Positions 1-9,016 are shown, numbered from the stretch's first letter. The stretch is 40,613 nucleotides of DNA from Candidatus Komeilibacteria bacterium (GCA_026396575.1 JAPLWM010000004.1:1-40613); one strand, 5' to 3'. Translations and numbers: made by a program. The notes: generated from the letters alone by a model not told the origin.

Positions 1-79
1 ACATAGGCATCACTTTTATGATTACAGGGTAATTTTACCCTAAAGTGATGCAACCTGCCTTGAATTCGGGCTCAATGCG
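1..79 (-). mobile_element. 5' end of an IS30-like insertion sequence (left copy)
   Basis: Bases 1-79 are the exact reverse complement of 40465-40543, where the same sequence leads into a transposase start. On the minus strand the transposase ATG falls at 4-2, so the gene runs out of the window to the left. The segment holds a nested palindrome: an outer arm pair at 8-16/42-50 and an inner pair at 26-32/35-41, right upstream of the transposase start, which could be an operator or an RNA hairpin that dampens transposase expression. The outer boundary of the element is taken as base 79 because the identity with the right copy ends there; no target duplication can be recognised. Confidence 0.75.
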
Positions 80-85
80 TAAAGG

Positions 86-114
86 TTGACAATTTTCTTT
101 AAATGCTATATAAT
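86..114 (+). promoter_or_regulatory. Sigma70-type promoter of typA
   Basis: A perfect TTGACA (86-91) and a perfect TATAAT (109-114) are separated by 17 bp, the consensus arrangement. It starts 7 bp inside the end of the IS copy and would initiate around 121, giving typA a leader of about 40 bases. Whether the IS insertion displaced an older upstream region cannot be told. Confidence 0.85.
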
Positions 115-162
115 TTTGTAATTCTTAACCAAAAGTTACGAAGACCGTAATTCTTTTCTTGT

Positions 163-1944
163 ATGGAAATCAGAAATATCGCCATTATTGCCCATGTAGA
201 CCACGGCAAAACCACCTTAACCGACGCTTTAATGAAGCAAACCGGCATGACCGACGGCACGGTTACCATGGACAGCAATACTTTGGAAAAAGAACGGGGC
301 ATTACCATTTACTCTAAAAATACCTCGGTTTTTTATCGTGAAACAAAAATTAATATCGTGGATACGCCCGGCCATGCCGATTTCAGTTCCGAAGTGGAGC
401 GCATTTTAAGGTCCATTGATTGTGTGCTGTTATTGGTGGATGCCCAGGAAGGCCCCATGCCCCAAACCAAGTTTGTTTTAAAGAAGTCCTTGCAGCTGGG
501 TTTAAATCCCATTGTAGTGATTAATAAAATAGATAAGCCGGCAGCCAGGCCTTTGGAAGTGCAGGAAATGGTTTACGAGCTGTTTTTGGATTTGGGCGCC
601 ACCGACGAACAGCTTAATTTTCCGGTTATTTTTGCCGCCGCCAAACTGGGCGTGGCCAAAATGAAATTGACCGACGAAGATAAGGATTTAACTCCGCTCT
701 TGGATTTAATTTTGGCCAAAGTACCTCACGTTGATCCGGAAGCCGTAGCCCAGCCCTTTGCCGCCCAGCTCTTTAACCTGGCTTATGATAATTTTTTGGG
801 CCGCTGCGCCATTTGCCGGGTTTATTCGGGCACGGTTAAAAATGGCCAGACAGTTTTTGTGATTAACGGCTCTATTCGCTCCGCAAAAATCACCAAGCTT
901 TTTACTTTTCAGGGCTTAACCAGAAAAGAAGTTGAAGAATCCCAAGCCGGCGACATCGTAATGATTGCCGGAATTCCGGATATTGAAATCGGCGAAACCA
1001 TTGCCCAAAACAACGATCAACCGCCCTTGCCGGCCATTAAAATAGACGAGCCGACCATTTCCTTGAATTTTTTAGTTAACAATTCTCCTTTTGCCGGCAA
1101 AGAAGGCAAGTTTGTTACCAACCGCCAGCTTAAAGAGCGCTTAAAAAAAGAATTGGAAGTTAATGTGGGCTTAAAAATCGATTTTTCCGACAATGCTTTT
1201 TACAATGTTTGCGGCAGGGGTGAACTGCATATTGCCATTTTATTGGAAAACTTGCGGCGCGAGGGCTATGAATTGCAGGTTTCCCAGCCCCAGGTAATTA
1301 TCAAGGAAGAAAACGGCCAAAAATTGGAGCCGTTTGAAGAAATTACCATTGATGTGCCGGCCGTTAGCCAGGGTTCGGTTATTGAGAAAGTTTCTAAAAG
1401 AAAGGGTCTATTGCTTGATTTAAAAACTCACAATGGCCAAAGCCGCTTGGTGTTTGAAATGCCTACTCGCGGTTTGCTGGGCTATAGGAACGAATTCGTA
1501 GTTGATACCAGAGGCGAAGGAATTTTATGCACTCATGTTTTGGGCTTTAAGCCCTATGCCGGCGAAATAGAAAAAACCGAGCTGGGTTCCATGATTTCCA
1601 TGGCTATGGGCAAGGCCCTGGCTTTTTCCTTGGCCAATTTGCAGAATCGCGGCACTTTGTATATCGGGCCTAATATTGAGGTTTACGAAGGCATGGTTAT
1701 AGGCAATGCCGCCAAAGGCAACGATATGGCCGTTAATCCCATTAAAGGCAAAGAGCTTACCAATATGCGGGCTTCCGGTTCGGATGATGCCATTAAGCTT
1801 ACCACGCCCTTGGCGCTTTCTTTGGAAACGGGCTTAGCCATTATGAACGCAGACGAGTATTTGGAAGTAACTCCCAAAAGCATAAGATTGCGCAAGCAGT
1901 ATTTAACCGAAAACGAGCGGGTTAAGCATAAGCGCAAAATTTAA
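163..1944 (+). CDS. typA: Ribosome-associated translational GTPase TypA/BipA
   Basis: 593-residue translational GTPase of the TypA/BipA family, which binds the 70S ribosome and assists ribosome assembly and translation under stress; the length is normal for the family. The G domain shows G1 AHVDHGKT (residues 10-17), the G2 region GITI (46-49), G3 DTPGH (67-71) and G4 NKID (121-124), followed by the domain II, EF-G-like III/V and BipA-specific C-terminal regions (for example the conserved PTRGLLGYRNEF stretch). The ATG start places the P-loop at the usual distance from the N-terminus. It is monocistronic: its own consensus promoter is at 86-114 and a strong terminator at 1955-1989. It lies directly next to the IS copy that bounds the window. 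Confidence 0.97.
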   Translation: MEIRNIAIIAHVDHGKTTLTDALMKQTGMTDGTVTMDSNTLEKERGITIYSKNTSVFYRETKINIVDTPGHADFSSEVERILRSIDCVLLLVDAQEGPMPQTKFVLKKSLQLGLNPIVVINKIDKPAARPLEVQEMVYELFLDLGATDEQLNFPVIFAAAKLGVAKMKLTDEDKDLTPLLDLILAKVPHVDPEAVAQPFAAQLFNLAYDNFLGRCAICRVYSGTVKNGQTVFVINGSIRSAKITKLFTFQGLTRKEVEESQAGDIVMIAGIPDIEIGETIAQNNDQPPLPAIKIDEPTISLNFLVNNSPFAGKEGKFVTNRQLKERLKKELEVNVGLKIDFSDNAFYNVCGRGELHIAILLENLRREGYELQVSQPQVIIKEENGQKLEPFEEITIDVPAVSQGSVIEKVSKRKGLLLDLKTHNGQSRLVFEMPTRGLLGYRNEFVVDTRGEGILCTHVLGFKPYAGEIEKTELGSMISMAMGKALAFSLANLQNRGTLYIGPNIEVYEGMVIGNAAKGNDMAVNPIKGKELTNMRASGSDDAIKLTTPLALSLETGLAIMNADEYLEVTPKSIRLRKQYLTENERVKHKRKI

Positions 1945-1954
1945 TTTAGAATAA

Positions 1955-1989
1955 AAAATCAACCCCCGATAAGGGGTTGATTTTCTTTT
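1955..1989. terminator. Intrinsic terminator between typA and the zinc-ribbon gene
   Basis: A 12-bp perfect stem (1955-1966 with 1973-1984) with loop CGATAA is followed by a T-rich tract and preceded by an A-run. It can therefore terminate typA on the plus strand and the convergent zinc-ribbon gene on the minus strand. Confidence 0.9.
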
Positions 1990-2001
1990 GCAAAAGATTT
2001 A

Positions 2002-2193
2002 TTAAAATCTTCGTCTATTGCCACCGCCGGAGCTGGGGCGACTTTGCCTTCGCTGTTGGTGGCAATCACGGCAGTAAAGCGGTCTGTCGCCATCCGGTTC
2101 AAAAGGCAGTTCGGTGATCTCCGCTCCGCACTGGGAGCAGGACCAATGTCCCTGAACCATCTGGCGCTGACCAAAGTTGCTACCTCGATCCAT
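2002..2193 (-). CDS. Small zinc-ribbon protein
   Basis: 63-residue protein with two Cys pairs: WSCSQCGAEITELPFEP (CxxC) and, about 20 residues later, YCRDCHQQRR (CxxC), followed by an arginine/glycine-rich basic tail. This is the zinc-binding CxxC...CxxC type common as short proteins in Patescibacteria, probably nucleic-acid or ribosome associated, although the role is not established. The ATG at 2193-2191 is the first start after an in-frame stop 13 codons upstream. A longer overlapping frame (1959-2267) lacks the Cys pairs in register and is a shadow. The gene converges on typA and shares its terminator. Confidence 0.75.
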   Translation of the reverse strand: MDRGSNFGQRQMVQGHWSCSQCGAEITELPFEPDGDRPLYCRDCHQQRRQSRPSSGGGNRRRF

Positions 2194-2486
2194 ATTGATT
2201 GGCCTTTGCGCGATTTTGTCGGCCTCGCTCTTCTAAAATAAACTTTACTACGATAAACTTTTTCCAAAATGCTCGTATAAATTTTATTTTGAAAATATCA
2301 GTCAACAAAACGTTTAATAATTAACTGGTTGGTATGGTAGCATGGCTTGGTTTTTTTGTCAAGCCAGGGCGAGTTTAAATCTAAAAAAAGTTATCAACAT
2401 ATTGATTCTTTTGGGATTTGCGATAAAATTATTATGCTTTGACAAAAAATTAAAATTATTGCCTAGCTGCAATCAAAAAATATTTT
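2194..2486. other. Intergenic region between divergent genes
   Basis: This 293-base AT-rich gap separates the minus-strand zinc-ribbon gene from the plus-strand ATP-grasp cassette and should hold both promoters. The best plus-strand candidate is TTGATT (2402-2407), 16 bp, TAAAAT (2424-2429), about 58 bases before the ATG at 2487; a TTGACA at 2439-2444 has no good -10 partner. No RNA gene or repeat was recognised. Confidence 0.4.
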
Positions 2487-4937
2487 ATGGAGAATAAGGA
2501 ATCAAACGGTTTAATCAACGGCGAAGTTTTAATCGGTAAAACCATTTTATTGGTCAATACCGGATCGTTAAAAAAACGTTTTATCATTCAGCGGATAAAA
2601 AAATTGGGTTTAACGGTGGTGGCTTTGAATAAAGAAAAAAATTGGGCCGAGCCCTACGTGGATCATTGGATTTTGGCCGATACGGCCAATCATACCGAAG
2701 CCATTCAGGCCATCCGCTCTTTTTTGGCGGACAATCCGGCCGTAAAAATAGAAGGCGTGATCACTTTCTGGGAAGACGACGTGCTCTTAACTTCAAAAAT
2801 CGCCGATAAATTCAATTTCACGGGCATTCCTTACGTGATTGCCAAAAAAGTCAGGAATAAATACCTCTTCCGCCGCTTCTGTTTTGAGCACGGTATTAAA
2901 TCGCCCCAGCATTTAATTATCAAATCGGCCGCGGATTTGGAAACCGTGGGCGCCAGTTTTTCTTTCCCCGTGGTGATTAAGCCGGTTTACGGCGCTTCCA
3001 GCGCTTACGTTATCAAAGCCAACGACAAGGAAGAATTACTGGAAACCTACAATTACATCAAGAAGAATATTTCCGTGGAAACCGAATCGGCTTTAAACGA
3101 CGGTTTGGATATTTTGGTGGAAGAATATATAGATGGCGATGAAGTGGATGTGGATATTTTATTGCAAAACGGCAAGGTTAAGTTTTATTCCATTTCCGAC
3201 AATTACAAAACCAAGGAGCCTTTTTTTTTGGAAACCGGCTTTTCCATACCTTCCAATCTGCCAGAGGCCTGTCAGCAGGATTTAATCGATCTGGCTGAAG
3301 AAACTTTGGAAAAAATCGGCGTTTATAACGGTTGCGTTCATTTTGAAGCCAAGTCCACCAAAACCGGAGCGGTGCCGATTGAAATCAATCTGCGCATGGG
3401 CGGCGATGAGGTTTATTCTTTCGTTAAAGGCGTTTGGAATGTGGATTTAATCGAACAGGCCCTAAAGATCGCTTTGGGCCTTTTTATTAAAATCAAGAAG
3501 CCGGCCACGCCCCGCAAGTATTTTACCGGCCAGGATTTTTTGTCTGAACATTCCGGCATTTTAGTCAAAGTGAATATTAAAGAGGAAGTGCGCAAAAAAA
3601 GCTATTTGGAAGAATTGCATTTTTTTAAGCAGATCGGCGATCCGGTGTTTGTGCCGCCCGACGGCTACGAATATTTGGGCTGGCTGACCGTTTCCGGCGA
3701 CAATTTGCTGGATGCCACCGATAATTTGAATGAGGCCCTAAAATCCATTGAATACGAAGTGGCCCGTTTTCATTCAGCCTCCTCTATCGGCAAAACCACC
3801 CGCAAGAGCCGTTTTTCCTTTTCCGCGCTTAATAAGGATATTTTGGTGCGGGGCAATAAAATTGAAAAAGTTTTAAACATTGCCCGGCAGAATTTGCGCA
3901 ATCTGCATATCGGCATCGCTTGCAATTTATACAATGAAAACAATTCCGAATCGGCCGTGGAAGCCGATCTTAGCGCCATCGGCTTGAATATTGAAAAAAC
4001 CTTAAAAGAGCGGGGCTACAAAGTTACCTTCTTTGATTTTAACGACATGGCCAAGGCCTTTAACGAGCTAAAAGACAGCGACGTGGATTTGGTTTTTAAC
4101 GTTTGCGAGCGGATTAACAATTCCAGCTTGCTGGAACCGCACGCCGCCGCCATTTTGGACGCCTTAAGGATTCCTTACACCGGCTCCAACCCGTTTACCT
4201 TAGGTTTGTGCATTGATAAAATTCGGGTAAAAAAATTGCTGTCCTACCATAAAATTCCCACGCCGGATTGGGATTATGTTTATACCATGGAAGACGAAAT
4301 CCGCGAGGATTTGCATTACCCCTTAATCGTTAAGCCGGCCAATACCGATAATTCCATCGGCATTACCAACGAATCGGTAGTAACCAATAAAGAAGAGCTG
4401 ACTAAGCAGCTTAAGCATGTTATAGAAGAGCTGGGGCATCCGGCCTTGATTGAAGAATATATAGAAGGCGACGAGTATGATGTTTCCATTATCGGCAGCG
4501 ACGAGCATGATTTAAGGGTTTTGCCGCTCTCCCGTTCCATTTTTGACGATTTGCCCCAGGGCTTGTGGCACATTTATCCGTTTGAAGCCAAATTCGTTAA
4601 AAATTCCGTTTATAAGCAGAAAATCGTGGTCCAGCGGCCGCCTAAGAATATTTTAAACAAGCTGGAATCGTTATTGTCGGAAATTGCCTTGGATACTTAT
4701 AACATTCTGGATTGCCACGATTACGGCCGGGTGGAAATTAGGGTGGATAAAAACAACAATCCTTACGTTTTGGAGCTTAATCCCAATCCTTCCATTGATC
4801 TCGGGGATTGTTTGCCTGAAGTGGCCCAGTTAATGGGCATGTCTTACGGCGATTTTTTGGAAGAAATCATCCGCATGGCCATTGAGCGCTACAAAAACAA
4901 TCCGCCTTATTACCATTTGCAGGGCAATATCATTTAA
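2487..4937 (+). CDS. Tandem ATP-grasp ligase (second half D-Ala-D-Ala-ligase-like)
   Basis: 816 residues with two complete ATP-grasp modules in one chain. Module 1 (about residues 20-340) resembles amino-acid/carbamoyl ligase ATP-grasps: FPVVIKP near 159-165, EEYIDGDEVDVDI near 212 and the metal-binding EINLRMGGD near 298. Module 2 (about 470-800) resembles D-alanine-D-alanine ligase: VFNVCE near 535, YPLIVKPANTDNSIGI near 610, EEYIEGDEYDVSI near 656 and VLELNPNPSID near 761. ATP-grasp enzymes join a carboxylate to an amine through an acyl-phosphate, so this protein may catalyse two successive amide bonds, or one module may activate and the other transfer. It is the first gene of a tight cassette, with the next ORF only 3 bases downstream. 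No Shine-Dalgarno is visible before the ATG. The exact substrate is unknown. Confidence 0.8.
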   Translation: MENKESNGLINGEVLIGKTILLVNTGSLKKRFIIQRIKKLGLTVVALNKEKNWAEPYVDHWILADTANHTEAIQAIRSFLADNPAVKIEGVITFWEDDVLLTSKIADKFNFTGIPYVIAKKVRNKYLFRRFCFEHGIKSPQHLIIKSAADLETVGASFSFPVVIKPVYGASSAYVIKANDKEELLETYNYIKKNISVETESALNDGLDILVEEYIDGDEVDVDILLQNGKVKFYSISDNYKTKEPFFLETGFSIPSNLPEACQQDLIDLAEETLEKIGVYNGCVHFEAKSTKTGAVPIEINLRMGGDEVYSFVKGVWNVDLIEQALKIALGLFIKIKKPATPRKYFTGQDFLSEHSGILVKVNIKEEVRKKSYLEELHFFKQIGDPVFVPPDGYEYLGWLTVSGDNLLDATDNLNEALKSIEYEVARFHSASSIGKTTRKSRFSFSALNKDILVRGNKIEKVLNIARQNLRNLHIGIACNLYNENNSESAVEADLSAIGLNIEKTLKERGYKVTFFDFNDMAKAFNELKDSDVDLVFNVCERINNSSLLEPHAAAILDALRIPYTGSNPFTLGLCIDKIRVKKLLSYHKIPTPDWDYVYTMEDEIREDLHYPLIVKPANTDNSIGITNESVVTNKEELTKQLKHVIEELGHPALIEEYIEGDEYDVSIIGSDEHDLRVLPLSRSIFDDLPQGLWHIYPFEAKFVKNSVYKQKIVVQRPPKNILNKLESLLSEIALDTYNILDCHDYGRVEIRVDKNNNPYVLELNPNPSIDLGDCLPEVAQLMGMSYGDFLEEIIRMAIERYKNNPPYYHLQGNII

Positions 4938-4940
4938 ACC

Positions 4941-6311
4941 ATGGAAAAATCTTTAGCAATAAAGTTCAAGCTTGAAGCAAACGGCTTTCAGGTAAAAGTT
5001 TTTTCCGGGAAAAAATATTTTATCAAATATCCTCCGGATATTTTTTCGCATTTTCCCGAGAAGGGTAAAAAATTTTTATTGGCCAATTTTATTTACGCCC
5101 GTACTCGCAGTTTGGCCTTGCAAGCCGATTATTTTCTTAATTATCAGACCGCCAAGCCTTATTTGAAAAATTTTATTGATTGGGGCATAACCGGGGATTT
5201 GGGCCGAATCGCCGATTTAAACGATTTGCCCACCGAAGCGCTGTTAAAAAAATTCCGCTCTTCGCAGAATAATCTTGCTTTTGCCGCCGGACAATCGGTT
5301 TCCCGGCTGCCGATTTTTAACCGGTCTTTAGCCAATCAAGCCATAGTCGCCATGTCTTTTGGCAAAGACAGTTTGCTTTCTTACGGCTTGGCCAAGGAAA
5401 TCGGCCTAAAATTAACTTTAGCGGCCGACTTGGATAAGCAAAATTATACCGCCACTGCTTGGCAGCACCGCACGGCCATTTTTAATTCTTTTCAGCTCCA
5501 GGAACAGCAAAAGCTGCATGGTTTTTACGATAACGTGGATACTTTACTGGTTAACCATCGGATTGCCAAACCGTTGGATGACCTGGAGGGCTTAAACGGC
5601 ATGCTGGCTTTTTATTTGGAATTTATGCCAATGGCTTATCATTTCCGGACTCAATATTTAATTTTCGGCAATGAACAGAATTTAAACGACTGCTATATTA
5701 ATAAGAGCGGCTATAAATCCTACCCTTCCTTTGACCAATCCTCGGCTTATGTAAAAAAATTCAATCAGCATTTAGGCAAATTAACCGGTAATAAATTGCA
5801 GATCGTCAGTTTGGTTGAGCCGCTCTATAATTTGGCGGAAATGAAGATTTTATTCGGCCGTTACCCCCATTTGGCCAAATATATCATGTCCTGTTATCCT
5901 AGGCAGATTTATCCGGGGCGCTGGTGCCATCATTGCGCTATGTGCGCCAAGGCCTTTTTATATGCCGCCGCTTCAGGCGGCGATCCCAAAACAATGAAAA
6001 TGGCCCGGCCGATGTTTTCGGCCAAAGACCGGGAATTTTATCCGTTATTCGCCAAAACCATCACCCGGCCTTACGAAAAGCCCGTGGCCGTTAGGGAAGA
6101 GCAGTTATTGGCCTTTTTATTGGCTTATCAAAACGGCTGGCGCGGTTATTTAATGGATTTGTTTGCCAAGAAATACCTGGCCGCGGCCAAAAGAAAGGAA
6201 AAGTTTTTACGGCAAAAATTCTTCGGTTTGCATCCTGCGCCCAACTTGCCTGTTAATATTAAAAACAAAGTTTTAACCATTTACCATCAGGAATTGGACA
6301 ATTTAGCATGA
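4941..6311 (+). CDS. PP-loop ATP pyrophosphatase-type enzyme, MurL-like
   Basis: 456 residues. The signature MSFGKDSLLSYGLAKEIG at about residue 137 is a PP-loop (SxGKDS) that binds ATP and forms adenylated intermediates. Later come YLIFGNEQNLND, a conserved SLVEPLYNLAE stretch and a Cys cluster RWCHHCAMCAKAF at about 330. This order (PP-loop, GNE, S-L-x-P-L-x-E, WCxxCxxC) recalls MurL, the epimerase that inverts L-Glu in UDP-MurNAc-L-Ala-L-Glu, but the similarity is judged by eye only. It is nearly fused to the ATP-grasp gene (3-bp gap) and overlaps the SET gene by 4 bp (ATGA), so all are co-translated. Alternatives are another PP-loop amidotransferase or a tRNA-thiolation-like enzyme. Confidence 0.65.
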   Translation: MEKSLAIKFKLEANGFQVKVFSGKKYFIKYPPDIFSHFPEKGKKFLLANFIYARTRSLALQADYFLNYQTAKPYLKNFIDWGITGDLGRIADLNDLPTEALLKKFRSSQNNLAFAAGQSVSRLPIFNRSLANQAIVAMSFGKDSLLSYGLAKEIGLKLTLAADLDKQNYTATAWQHRTAIFNSFQLQEQQKLHGFYDNVDTLLVNHRIAKPLDDLEGLNGMLAFYLEFMPMAYHFRTQYLIFGNEQNLNDCYINKSGYKSYPSFDQSSAYVKKFNQHLGKLTGNKLQIVSLVEPLYNLAEMKILFGRYPHLAKYIMSCYPRQIYPGRWCHHCAMCAKAFLYAAASGGDPKTMKMARPMFSAKDREFYPLFAKTITRPYEKPVAVREEQLLAFLLAYQNGWRGYLMDLFAKKYLAAAKRKEKFLRQKFFGLHPAPNLPVNIKNKVLTIYHQELDNLA

Positions 6312-6745
6312 ATAAAATGAAACAAGAAATTTTAAAGCGTCTGCAAAACACCTATTGTCGGATCAGCCGGTCTAAAATAGAAGGCGTGGGCGTGGTGGCC
6401 ATTCGGGAAATTCCTCAAAACACCAATATTTTTTTTGGCGTGCCGATTCAAGCCGACAGGCGATTTAAGTTAAGTGAATTAAAAAAATTGCCCAAGGGCG
6501 CTTTAAAAATGATTGACGATTTTTTATGCGTGGAAAAAGACGGCACCGTGATAATTCCCGAATACGGCTTAAACGGTTTGGATATTTCCTATTTTTTAAA
6601 CTGTTCTAAAAAACCGAACGTTAAAACCATTGATGGCGGCGCCAATTTTGTTACTTTAAAAAAAATCAAACCGGGCGAAGAGCTGACCGCGGCTTACAAT
6701 ACTTACGAAAATATCGCTTCCAGCCAGTGGCAGAAAATTATATGA
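6308..6745 (+). CDS. SET-domain protein (putative lysine methyltransferase)
   Basis: 145 residues spanning a minimal SET domain. The early SKIEGVGVVAIREIP (residues about 20-34) is the SET N-region (G-x-G-x-x-A). YFLNCSKKPNV (about 94-104) corresponds to the NHS...PN AdoMet-binding knot but has Asn-Cys in place of Asn-His. GEELTAAY (about 122-129) is the GEEL...Y catalytic motif. SET proteins methylate lysines with S-adenosylmethionine; the substrate here may be a partner enzyme rather than histone-like proteins. It starts in a 4-bp overlap with the upstream PP-loop gene and ends in an ATGA overlap with the decarboxylase. A second, distinct SET protein lies at 17120-17506. Confidence 0.8.
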   Translation: MNKMKQEILKRLQNTYCRISRSKIEGVGVVAIREIPQNTNIFFGVPIQADRRFKLSELKKLPKGALKMIDDFLCVEKDGTVIIPEYGLNGLDISYFLNCSKKPNVKTIDGGANFVTLKKIKPGEELTAAYNTYENIASSQWQKII

Positions 6746-8079
6746 AAACTTATTTGGTTAAAAAGGGGGATTTTCGGAAATATCAAAAAACCATTCTTAA
6801 AATTTTAAAAGCCAAGGTTGAAGTAACGCCGGCTAACTTTAAACTATTGGTTAACCGCTTTTTTAAAAAAAGAGCGGCAATTTTAAAAATGGCCAAAGCG
6901 CAGCCCACGCCTTTTTATTTAATCGATCAAGCGGAATTAAGCAGCGCTTTAAATAATTTTAAATCGGCTTTTACAAAATATCTGCCAGGTTCAAAATATT
7001 TTTACGCCGTTAAGGTAAACCACCATCCTTATATTTTAAAACAAGCGGTTAAAGATGGTTATGGTTTGGATGTTTCTTCCAGCCGTGAATTAAAATTGGC
7101 ATTAGCCGCCGGTGCCAAGGGAATAATTTTTTCCGGTCCTGGTAAAACTTCTGCCGATTTAGACTTGGCTCTTAAAAATCGCAATAAAATTATTGTTAAT
7201 CTGGACAGTTTTTCCGAACTCAAGCGCCTGGGCGATTTGGCCAAGAAAAAAAATCAAATCATTGCCGCTGGAGTCAGAATTTACACCAAGTATCATGGCG
7301 AATGGAATAAATTCGGCATTGCCCTAGTTGATTTGAAAAAATTTTTCAATGAAGCTAAAAAATATCCGCAAGTTAAATTACAGGGTATTCAGTTTCATTT
7401 AAGCTTAAATGCCGGCCCGGCGCCCTACGTTCAAGTTATTGGCGAATTAAGCCGATATTTAAGGGCTAGTTTTAGCCCGCGTGAGTTGGCCAGCCTTAAA
7501 TTTATTGATTTTGGCGGGGGATTTATGGTGCCGGGTGCCGAAGGCCATTATCCTCATGAAAGCGCGGCCGGAACCTTAATTAAAACAACCGCGGAATATT
7601 TGGGCGAAGCGCCAAAATTTATTGATAACTATTATTTGCGTCCGGCCGCGCCCGTTGCCGAATATGCCAAAGTTATCGGCTCGGCTTGTAAAAAATATCT
7701 GGATCCGTTGCTTAACGTTGTTTATTTTGCCGAGCCGGGCAGGATTATTGCCAACAACGCCATGCATATTGTTTTAAGGGTTGTTGACGTTAAGAGCCAA
7801 AACAAGGTTATCGTGGACGGCGGCATTAATTTGGTTGGCTGGGAACATTTTGACACCGATTATATTCCTCTTTTAAATTTAACCCACCCGTCGCTTAAAG
7901 AAAAAGATTGCTTGGTTTACGGTTCGCTCTGCTTGCCCGAAGATCTTTGGGGCAGATGGTGTTATGTTAAAAAAATGTCCGAGGGGGATTTTTTACTGGT
8001 GCCGTATCAAGGCGCCATGACCTATGCCTTGGCGCAGGAGTTTATTAAAGGCATTGCGCCGGTTTACATTTTAGAGTAA
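6742..8079 (+). CDS. PLP-dependent decarboxylase, ornithine/diaminopimelate (group IV) family
   Basis: 445 residues of the alanine-racemase-fold decarboxylase family (LysA/SpeC type). The Schiff-base lysine lies in YAVKVN (about residue 88). HLSLNAG (about 219) replaces the usual HxGS, GGGF follows at about 258, the phosphate-binding EPGR at about 331, and GSLCLPEDLWG (about 394) carries the Cys/Asp motif contributed across the dimer interface. QGAMTYAL matches the GAY region. The family decarboxylates DAP, ornithine, arginine or carrier-tethered glutamate; the substrate is not identifiable here. The ATG at 6742, in an ATGA overlap with the SET gene, is preferred over a GTG 15 bases upstream. 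Co-occurrence with ATP-grasp ligases suggests it trims a ligated amino acid or supplies a decarboxylated building block. Confidence 0.82.
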   Translation: MKTYLVKKGDFRKYQKTILKILKAKVEVTPANFKLLVNRFFKKRAAILKMAKAQPTPFYLIDQAELSSALNNFKSAFTKYLPGSKYFYAVKVNHHPYILKQAVKDGYGLDVSSSRELKLALAAGAKGIIFSGPGKTSADLDLALKNRNKIIVNLDSFSELKRLGDLAKKKNQIIAAGVRIYTKYHGEWNKFGIALVDLKKFFNEAKKYPQVKLQGIQFHLSLNAGPAPYVQVIGELSRYLRASFSPRELASLKFIDFGGGFMVPGAEGHYPHESAAGTLIKTTAEYLGEAPKFIDNYYLRPAAPVAEYAKVIGSACKKYLDPLLNVVYFAEPGRIIANNAMHIVLRVVDVKSQNKVIVDGGINLVGWEHFDTDYIPLLNLTHPSLKEKDCLVYGSLCLPEDLWGRWCYVKKMSEGDFLLVPYQGAMTYALAQEFIKGIAPVYILE

Positions 8080-8098
8080 ATAAGGTAAATTGGAGTTT

Positions 8099-9016
8099 AT
8101 GAAAGAAAGATTCGGCGAATCATTACCTCAAGATTCAGTTTCCCTGGAAAACCAGGAAAGTTTATCGCCCCTGGAGCGGGAACTGTTAGCATTAAAAGGC
8201 GCATCTTTTGAAGAATTACCGGCAGAAAACCCAGAGGGCCTGCGAACTTGTTTGCTTAAAGTAAATAACAGAGAAGAGTGGGAGTCGCCAGAGGAAAGAC
8301 AAAGACTTATTAGTATTTTCGGCAAGCTGGCTTTTGATGCTGGTGAATCACCGTCAAATTTTCGTCAATATAATCCTAATGAGGATGCATCATTGGCGCA
8401 GGCTGATGAAAGCGTTGAAACTAACCTTCAGCCGGCCGATAAGATTTTTTTTATCGCTGACCGGGAAAAACCACTTGGTTTCTTATCAACGGAAGGTTGG
8501 GGTCTTAAAGACGGTACGCAGGCCAGGTATGTTCATTTATTATCAGTGGATCATTCGCAACAAAATAAAGGCCATAGCCGGGAATTGTATCGTTTGGCTT
8601 TTGAACAGGCCGATGTTTCTGCTTTTGTGGGTATTTCTTTCAGGCCGCAGGCAGTTAAAAACAGATTAAAAATCGGAGAAGAATTTGATTACTCGGGATT
8701 TTTTGCCGGTTATAAGAACGGCGAGTGGGGCAATCGCGGCACGGCCGAAGAACAGGCTAGAGTTAAAGAATTAAGCGCTTTAATGGTTGAAAAATCAAAA
8801 GAATGGGATATTTTAGCTGAAAGGAAAACGCCGGAGGGTTACGTTATTTGGCAAGGCGAAAAAACATTGCCGCCTTTAAGAGAAGGGGAGGTTAACTTTA
8901 ATTCCAATGATCCTTTAGATAAAACATTTCGCGAAGGAGTGTTAAAATTGCAATCCGAGTGCGAGCCGGACGTAGCTCATGGTATTTTAATTAACTTAAA
9001 AAAAGAGAATAATTAA
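8099..9016 (+). CDS. GNAT-like acetyltransferase-domain protein
   Basis: 305 residues. The middle (about 110-230) looks like a GNAT fold: KIFFIADREKPLGFLS, then a strand ending RYVHLLSVDHSQQNKGHSRE, where QxNxGHxRxLY resembles the acetyl-CoA-binding motif A, and then a region around AFVGISFRPQAVKNRLKIG resembling motif B. The N-terminal about 100 residues are charged and unassigned. The ATG at 8099, preceded by GGAG (8092-8095), is chosen, although an in-frame TTG at 8090 with AAGG upstream is possible. It begins 19 bases after the decarboxylase, so it may be in the same transcript. The assignment rests on one motif region and is moderate. Confidence 0.55.
   Translation: MKERFGESLPQDSVSLENQESLSPLERELLALKGASFEELPAENPEGLRTCLLKVNNREEWESPEERQRLISIFGKLAFDAGESPSNFRQYNPNEDASLAQADESVETNLQPADKIFFIADREKPLGFLSTEGWGLKDGTQARYVHLLSVDHSQQNKGHSRELYRLAFEQADVSAFVGISFRPQAVKNRLKIGEEFDYSGFFAGYKNGEWGNRGTAEEQARVKELSALMVEKSKEWDILAERKTPEGYVIWQGEKTLPPLREGEVNFNSNDPLDKTFREGVLKLQSECEPDVAHGILINLKKENN

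Noticed and set aside
1959..2267. 102-residue minus-strand frame over the zinc-ribbon gene
   Set aside because: It has no recognisable domain and overlaps a frame with clear CxxC pairs; most likely a shadow.
8334..8669. 111-residue frame inside the GNAT-like gene
   Set aside because: It lies wholly within a longer frame with a plausible domain and has unusual composition; a shadow.
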